Positions 5,170 through 8,789 of a stretch of DNA of 8,789 nt are shown here, piece by piece. The position numbers and the translations under genes are program-made. The notes beneath the pieces were generated by a model. The model saw nothing but the letters and a program-made list of their open reading frames with translations, was not told where the DNA came from and ran no database searches. The number at the start of each line of letters is the position of its first letter. Positions within the stretch are counted from its first letter, which is position 1. This stretch comes from Cellulomonadaceae bacterium (lineage in GTDB: Bacteria; Actinomycetota; Actinomycetes; Actinomycetales; Cellulomonadaceae): contig JAITCS010000088.1 in assembly GCA_031282935.1 (NCBI GenBank), positions 1 through 8,789 on the forward strand, given 5' to 3'.

Positions 5170-7331
5170 CGCACCGCACCTACCCTATCGCTGGATTTCT
5201 GGGCGTTTTGCAGGGCTGAGTTAGCGGCTGCCTCTCGATATGCGGCAGTGGAATTGTGCAGATGGCGGCCACCGGCATCTTGCATATCTATGAAAGTGGA
5301 TCGCGCCGCATAATTGGTGTGCAGCAGTTCATGGCTTTGGTGCCCGCAAGGCCCATCTTCGAGGAAGCCCTCATACACGGCCATCACGGCGGTATTCTCG
5401 TGGGCTTTGCGCACGCCCCGGCGTTGCCCGACCAGCACGGAATCCCCGCGCTTCCCGGTCGCTAAATCCTCGGAATACAAAGCCTCGGCCCGCGCCGCCC
5501 GGATCGCCGCGTTGGTGGGGATGGGCTGCCCGCCCCCGGCCAAGCAGCCGCCCGGGCAGGCCATAAACTCGATGAAGTGGAACTTGGAGAACGCTCCACC
5601 CTCGGCGATGTCTTTCATCACCGCTTTAGCGTTCGCGGTGCCGTGCACCACAGCCAGTTTCAGGTTAGCGCCGCGCAGCCAATCGAAGTCCTTAAAACGA
5701 TGGGCCAACAGCGGAGGCACTTGGCCTAACACTTTGGGTAACGTAAGTTCGACCTCTTTGACCCCGCTGAAGCCGCGCACTGGAGTGATCTCAGCGCCGG
5801 GGAACAGTTTCTCCACTGGCGCCCCGGTGAGAATCTCAATGGCCGTGCGCAAAGCGGACTCCATCACGCCACCTGATACACCGAAAATCACCCCGGAACC
5901 AGTAGCGGTGCCGAAGGGGTCATCGAAATCGGAGGCAGGCAAGTGGGGCAGGTGAATACCGTTTTGGCGAATCATCCGGCCAATTTCGCGGGTGGTCAAT
6001 ACCGCATCAACATCACGATATCCGGAAGAGCACATTTCAGGGCGGGCCGCCTCACCTTTTTTCGCGGTACATGGCATGAGTGAAACGGTAAAGATATTAG
6101 CGGGATCAATTCCAGCATGTTCGGCATAGAAAGTCTTCATTAAAGAACCGAACATTTGCTGTGGCGATTTACAACTGGAAGTGTGCGCCAAGAATCGGCC
6201 ATAACGCTTTTCGAGGAAATTGATCCAGCCGGGGCTACATGAGGTAAATTGCGGTAAAGGCCGAGAACTGTCATTCAGCACAAGGTTTTCATGCAAGCGT
6301 TCTAACAATTCGGTGACTTCTTCAATAACCGTCAAATCAGCGGTGAAACTGGTGTCAAAAACGCCGTCAAAACCCAATTCTCGCAGCGCTGTGGTCATTT
6401 GCCAGGTGACCGGAGTGCCCGGAGCCAACCCAAACTCTTCGCCTAAGGCGGCTCTCGGAGCCGGGGCGACTTGGATTACCACATGTTTTGATGGGTCCTC
6501 CAAAGCCCGCCACACGCGGTTGGTGTCATCCATTTCCATCAAAGCGCCAGTAGGGCAGCGATTTACGCATTGGCCACAAGAAACACAAACAGTGGCGCTA
6601 ATGGGCAAGTGCTGGAATGTGGACATTGTTACGGTGTCGCCGCGATTGAGCACGCCTAATGCCTCAACGCTTTGCAGATCGGCGCAAGTGCGAATACATC
6701 GAGTGCAGTGGACGCACTTATTCATATCGCGAATAAGCGCAGGGCCAAATTGGTCAAAGGGCCGAGTTGGGCTTTCCGCCACCCCGAATCGGTTATGATC
6801 GGAGGCATACTCTTGCGCGAGGTCTTGCAATTCACAATTACCGCTGCGGCCGCAGGTTCGGCAATCGCCGTAATGTTCCGACAAAAGTAAATCCACCACG
6901 TTAGTGCGCGCTTGCCGCACCCGCCGGGAATAGGTGTTTATGGTAATAGGTCGAGTAATCGGATACGCGCACGCGGCTTGCAGCGCCCATTGGCCCTCGA
7001 CCTCAACCACGCAAATTCGACACACGCCCACATCAGGCAGATCGGGGTGGTGGCAGAGGGTGGGGATGCGGCGGCCACACATCTGCGCCGCAGTCAGGAT
7101 GGAGGTGCCCACGGGAACCTCAACTTTGTGCCCGTCAATGGTGACGATGACGGTGGGCTTGTGCATTTTGCCTTTTGGCGGGCGGGGGCTGCCTGCCCCG
7201 AGTTGCGGCCTCGTTTCGACAAACTTTGTGGAGCGCGGGGTCGCACTTGTTAGCAGCGGATATGCCGGGGCTGCAAAGGTGTTATCGAATTGCGTATCCG
7301 GGGTTTCTTTCGGGGGCGTAATACCAGTCAT
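5166..7331 (-). CDS. hydA: [FeFe] hydrogenase catalytic subunit, NuoG-like N-terminus
   Basis: A 721-residue soluble hydrogenase. Domains in order: an unconserved Pro/Thr-rich leader (1-55); plant-type [2Fe-2S] ferredoxin (C93, C104, C107, C121); His-ligated [4Fe-4S] site (H153, C157, C160, C166); two [4Fe-4S] sites (C206, C209, C212, C216 and C249, C252, C255, C259); the H-domain; and the fused small-subunit-like end with SHELLHTNY (666-674). H-cluster motifs are L1 TSCSPGW (363-369), L2 MPCTAKK (419-425) and L3 EFMACPGGC (588-596), giving C421, C592 and C596. L1 has Ser366 where CpI of Clostridium pasteurianum has ligand C300. The proton path matches CpI by spacing: C365, E338, E341, S385. 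The reaction is reversible H+ reduction to H2 in the cytoplasm. The cluster set and the NuoF- and NuoE-like neighbours point to the multimeric NAD(P)H-linked type (group A3-like). A 47-residue tail after 674 is unassigned. An SD-equipped ATG at 7166 (M56) is an alternative start. Confidence 0.95.
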   Translation of the reverse strand: MTGITPPKETPDTQFDNTFAAPAYPLLTSATPRSTKFVETRPQLGAGSPRPPKGKMHKPTVIVTIDGHKVEVPVGTSILTAAQMCGRRIPTLCHHPDLPDVGVCRICVVEVEGQWALQAACAYPITRPITINTYSRRVRQARTNVVDLLLSEHYGDCRTCGRSGNCELQDLAQEYASDHNRFGVAESPTRPFDQFGPALIRDMNKCVHCTRCIRTCADLQSVEALGVLNRGDTVTMSTFQHLPISATVCVSCGQCVNRCPTGALMEMDDTNRVWRALEDPSKHVVIQVAPAPRAALGEEFGLAPGTPVTWQMTTALRELGFDGVFDTSFTADLTVIEEVTELLERLHENLVLNDSSRPLPQFTSCSPGWINFLEKRYGRFLAHTSSCKSPQQMFGSLMKTFYAEHAGIDPANIFTVSLMPCTAKKGEAARPEMCSSGYRDVDAVLTTREIGRMIRQNGIHLPHLPASDFDDPFGTATGSGVIFGVSGGVMESALRTAIEILTGAPVEKLFPGAEITPVRGFSGVKEVELTLPKVLGQVPPLLAHRFKDFDWLRGANLKLAVVHGTANAKAVMKDIAEGGAFSKFHFIEFMACPGGCLAGGGQPIPTNAAIRAARAEALYSEDLATGKRGDSVLVGQRRGVRKAHENTAVMAVYEGFLEDGPCGHQSHELLHTNYAARSTFIDMQDAGGRHLHNSTAAYREAAANSALQNAQKSSDRVGAVR
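5177..5181 (-). promoter_or_regulatory. Ribosome binding site of hydC
   Basis: AGGTG on the minus strand lies 7 nt before the hydC ATG at 5169, inside the end of hydA. It supports the long form of HydC. Confidence 0.6.
7171..7174 (-). promoter_or_regulatory. Possible internal ribosome binding site in hydA
   Basis: AAGG on the minus strand lies 4 nt before ATG 7166 (M56 of HydA), where the conserved ferredoxin domain begins. A start here would give a product of about 666 residues, close to the usual family beginning. Confidence 0.35.
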
Positions 7332-7337
7332 TAGATT

Positions 7338-7341
7338 TCCT
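7338..7341 (-). promoter_or_regulatory. Ribosome binding site of hydA
   Basis: AGGA on the minus strand lies 6 nt before ATG 7331, in the 14-nt gap after the hydB stop. It supports the upstream start of hydA. Confidence 0.6.
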
Positions 7342-7345
7342 GCCC

Positions 7346-8776
7346 TTATCTTTTCTTGTCCCTAGCCGAGCGAGTATCTGAGGGGATAAACATATCTGCG
7401 GAGGCCGCTTTCGAGGTGGCCATTGCGAAATCGCGGTCAGCATCATCTATTGAGGCGGCAATTTCGGAGGCGGCATCGGCTTGTCGCGCCCATTGCGGAA
7501 TGTGCCCCAAAACCTCGGATTCAAAACTGCGCACTAAAGATAAAAACACCGAAGGTGCGGTCTGCCCTAACCCGCATTTCGAGGCGAACTCCATGGATTC
7601 CCCAAGCTTCACCAAATCTTTTAATTTCGAGGTTGAACTATTGCCATTTCGTAAATCCCTGATGCCGTTAAGCAGCTTTCTGGTGCCAACCCGGCACGGC
7701 GCACATTGTCCACAAGATTCATTAGCGAAGAACCATTGCAGGTTTTCGGCAACCTCCAATAAATCGCGCCACGGCCCTAAGACGATTATCGCACCGCCCG
7801 TGGACACATCCTCATAGGAAATAGCTCGATCAAAATCGCTTGCCGGAACGCAAGTGCCTGACGCACCGCCCACGATTACGGCTTTGGGATTCTCACCGCC
7901 TGCCGCGTCAATTACCTCACGGATGGACACCCCCAACGGGAACTCATAAACCCCGGGTTTGCGCACATCACCTGAAATGGAAAGCATTTTTGGCCCGGTA
8001 GATTGGCCCGTGCCGATGGCGGAAAACCATTGCGGACCGCGCGCGAAAATCGCTGAAGCCCAGCCGAAAGTTTCAACATTGTTCACGATAGTAGGCTCAC
8101 CGAAAAGGCCGCTCTCAACCGGGAAAGGTGGTCGGTTGCGAGGTTCCCCTCGGCGGCCTTCAATGCTCTCAATCAACGCGGTTTCCTCACCGCAAACGTA
8201 TGCCCCAGCGCCGAGAAAGATATGAATATCAAAAGTAAAACCACTGCCCGCTACATCATTTCCTAAAAGCCCAGCCGCGCGCCGATCCGCCAAACGTTCC
8301 TCCAAATGCTCTAGCAGATAGACGTATTCCCCGCGCAAATACACAATGCCCTCGTGCGCCCCCACCGCATAACCAGCAATGGTCATTCCTTCAAAGATAA
8401 GATCAGGCAACTCGCTCAGCAAAACGCGGTCCTTAAAGGTTCCTGGTTCACCTTCATCTGCATTGCAGATGATAAAGCGACGGCCATCTTTCGCCTCGGC
8501 TTTGGCTGCCAATTCCCATTTCAGACCGGCAGGGAACCCGGCGCCGCCCCGGCCTTTCATGCCGGAGGCTTTCATGGTGTCTATCACGCCCTGTGGTGGC
8601 ATTTTTAGAGCCGTTTCAAGGCCCATACCAGGGGTTATGTCCGCCAAGGTTAGGGGCGTGCGAATAGTGGCGAGTCCGGTTTCAGCGGTAAAAACCCCGG
8701 CCACGGTCGCTTTCGGATGGCTGTGCGGATTCTTTACGGGGTCCAAGACATCGGTGGCGTTCGTCACATGGTTCAC
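7346..8776 (-). CDS. hydB: NuoF-like NAD(P)H-binding flavoprotein subunit of [FeFe] hydrogenase
   Basis: A 476-residue diaphorase subunit. It has the FMN-site loop GRGGAGFP at 75-82, CNADEGEPGTFKDR at 104-117 and GAGAYVCGEETAL at 189-201 (FMN and nucleotide binding), an SLBB-type domain (about 262-335), and a C-terminal [4Fe-4S] site ESCGQCAPC (C355, C358, C361) completed by C401. It should oxidise or reduce NAD(H) or NADP(H) and pass electrons to HydA. It resembles plain complex I NuoF: I see no N-terminal thioredoxin-like [2Fe-2S] domain and no C-terminal 2[4Fe-4S] ferredoxin domain of the kind found in electron-bifurcating HydB proteins. Instead there is a charged, Ala-rich tail of about 55 residues without Cys. 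It starts at GTG 8776, with AAGG (8782-8785) 5 nt upstream. The frame stays open to the window edge, so a longer N-terminus cannot be fully excluded. It is the first hyd gene visible. Confidence 0.92.
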   Translation of the reverse strand: MNHVTNATDVLDPVKNPHSHPKATVAGVFTAETGLATIRTPLTLADITPGMGLETALKMPPQGVIDTMKASGMKGRGGAGFPAGLKWELAAKAEAKDGRRFIICNADEGEPGTFKDRVLLSELPDLIFEGMTIAGYAVGAHEGIVYLRGEYVYLLEHLEERLADRRAAGLLGNDVAGSGFTFDIHIFLGAGAYVCGEETALIESIEGRRGEPRNRPPFPVESGLFGEPTIVNNVETFGWASAIFARGPQWFSAIGTGQSTGPKMLSISGDVRKPGVYEFPLGVSIREVIDAAGGENPKAVIVGGASGTCVPASDFDRAISYEDVSTGGAIIVLGPWRDLLEVAENLQWFFANESCGQCAPCRVGTRKLLNGIRDLRNGNSSTSKLKDLVKLGESMEFASKCGLGQTAPSVFLSLVRSFESEVLGHIPQWARQADAASEIAASIDDADRDFAMATSKAASADMFIPSDTRSARDKKR

Positions 8777-8781
8777 GCTAG

Positions 8782-8785
8782 CCTT
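8782..8785 (-). promoter_or_regulatory. Ribosome binding site of hydB
   Basis: AAGG on the minus strand lies 5 nt before GTG 8776. It decides in favour of this start over an in-frame GTG three codons later (8767) and over an open extension to the window edge. Confidence 0.5.
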
Positions 8786-8789
8786 GTTG

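Noticed and set aside
5526..5559. Inverted repeat CTGCCCG...CGGGCAG
   Set aside because: It falls in hydA over the Cys/Gly/Pro codons of the conserved L3 motif, so the G+C-rich symmetry follows from the protein sequence.
5314..5955. 213-codon plus-strand open frame opposite hydA
   Set aside because: It overlaps the conserved H-domain of hydA completely, has no SD that stands out and no recognisable domain.
4102..8776. Part of a respiratory complex I operon (nuoE, nuoF, nuoG)
   Set aside because: The NuoG-like protein carries L1, L2 and L3 H-cluster motifs (with one substitution) and the hydrogenase C-terminal end, and no other nuo genes are adjacent.
1..8789. CRISPR arrays, tRNA or rRNA genes, insertion sequences, attachment sites
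   Set aside because: No regularly spaced direct repeats, cloverleaf sequences, transposase-like frames or flanking terminal repeats were seen; nearly every base is coding.

Overview
The window looks like chromosomal DNA of an anaerobic or facultative actinobacterium. The reasons are the run comEA-comEC-holA, which is the usual actinobacterial arrangement, a DNA polymerase III delta subunit with actinobacterial-style sequence, GTG starts, and moderately high G+C by eye. The assignment to a class or genus is inference; no rRNA or other marker is present. The DNA is densely coding, with no gene-free stretch over 31 bases and no tRNA, CRISPR array or insertion sequence seen.

Left half (1-3703, plus strand): the last 39 codons of comEA, then comEC (DNA-uptake channel with a C-terminal metallo-beta-lactamase domain), then holA (clamp-loader delta subunit). 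Spacing is tight (30 nt, then 5 nt), so they probably form one transcription unit. comEC carries an unusual in-frame 15-bp degenerate tandem repeat.

Right half (3700-8776, minus strand, read right to left): a compact operon of a NuoF-like flavoprotein (HydB), an [FeFe] hydrogenase catalytic subunit with a NuoG-like N-terminus (HydA), a NuoE-like [2Fe-2S] subunit with a roughly 200-residue N-terminal extension of unknown nature (HydC), and a small HNH-type protein. Gaps are 14 nt, a 4-nt ATGA overlap, and 3 nt. Together HydB, HydA and HydC should make a soluble NAD(P)H-linked [FeFe] hydrogenase: pyridine nucleotide reacts at FMN in HydB, electrons pass along Fe-S clusters into HydA, and protons are reduced (or H2 oxidised) at the H-cluster. 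No maturase genes (hydE, hydF, hydG) lie in the window.

The two halves converge with their stop codons overlapping at 3700-3703, inside a possible hairpin. The points most worth a second look are the Ser in place of a conserved Cys in the first H-cluster motif (TSCSPGW), the unexplained extension of HydC, the absence in HydB of the extra ferredoxin-type domains usual in electron-bifurcating homologues, and an HNH protein placed directly behind hydC in the same frame.
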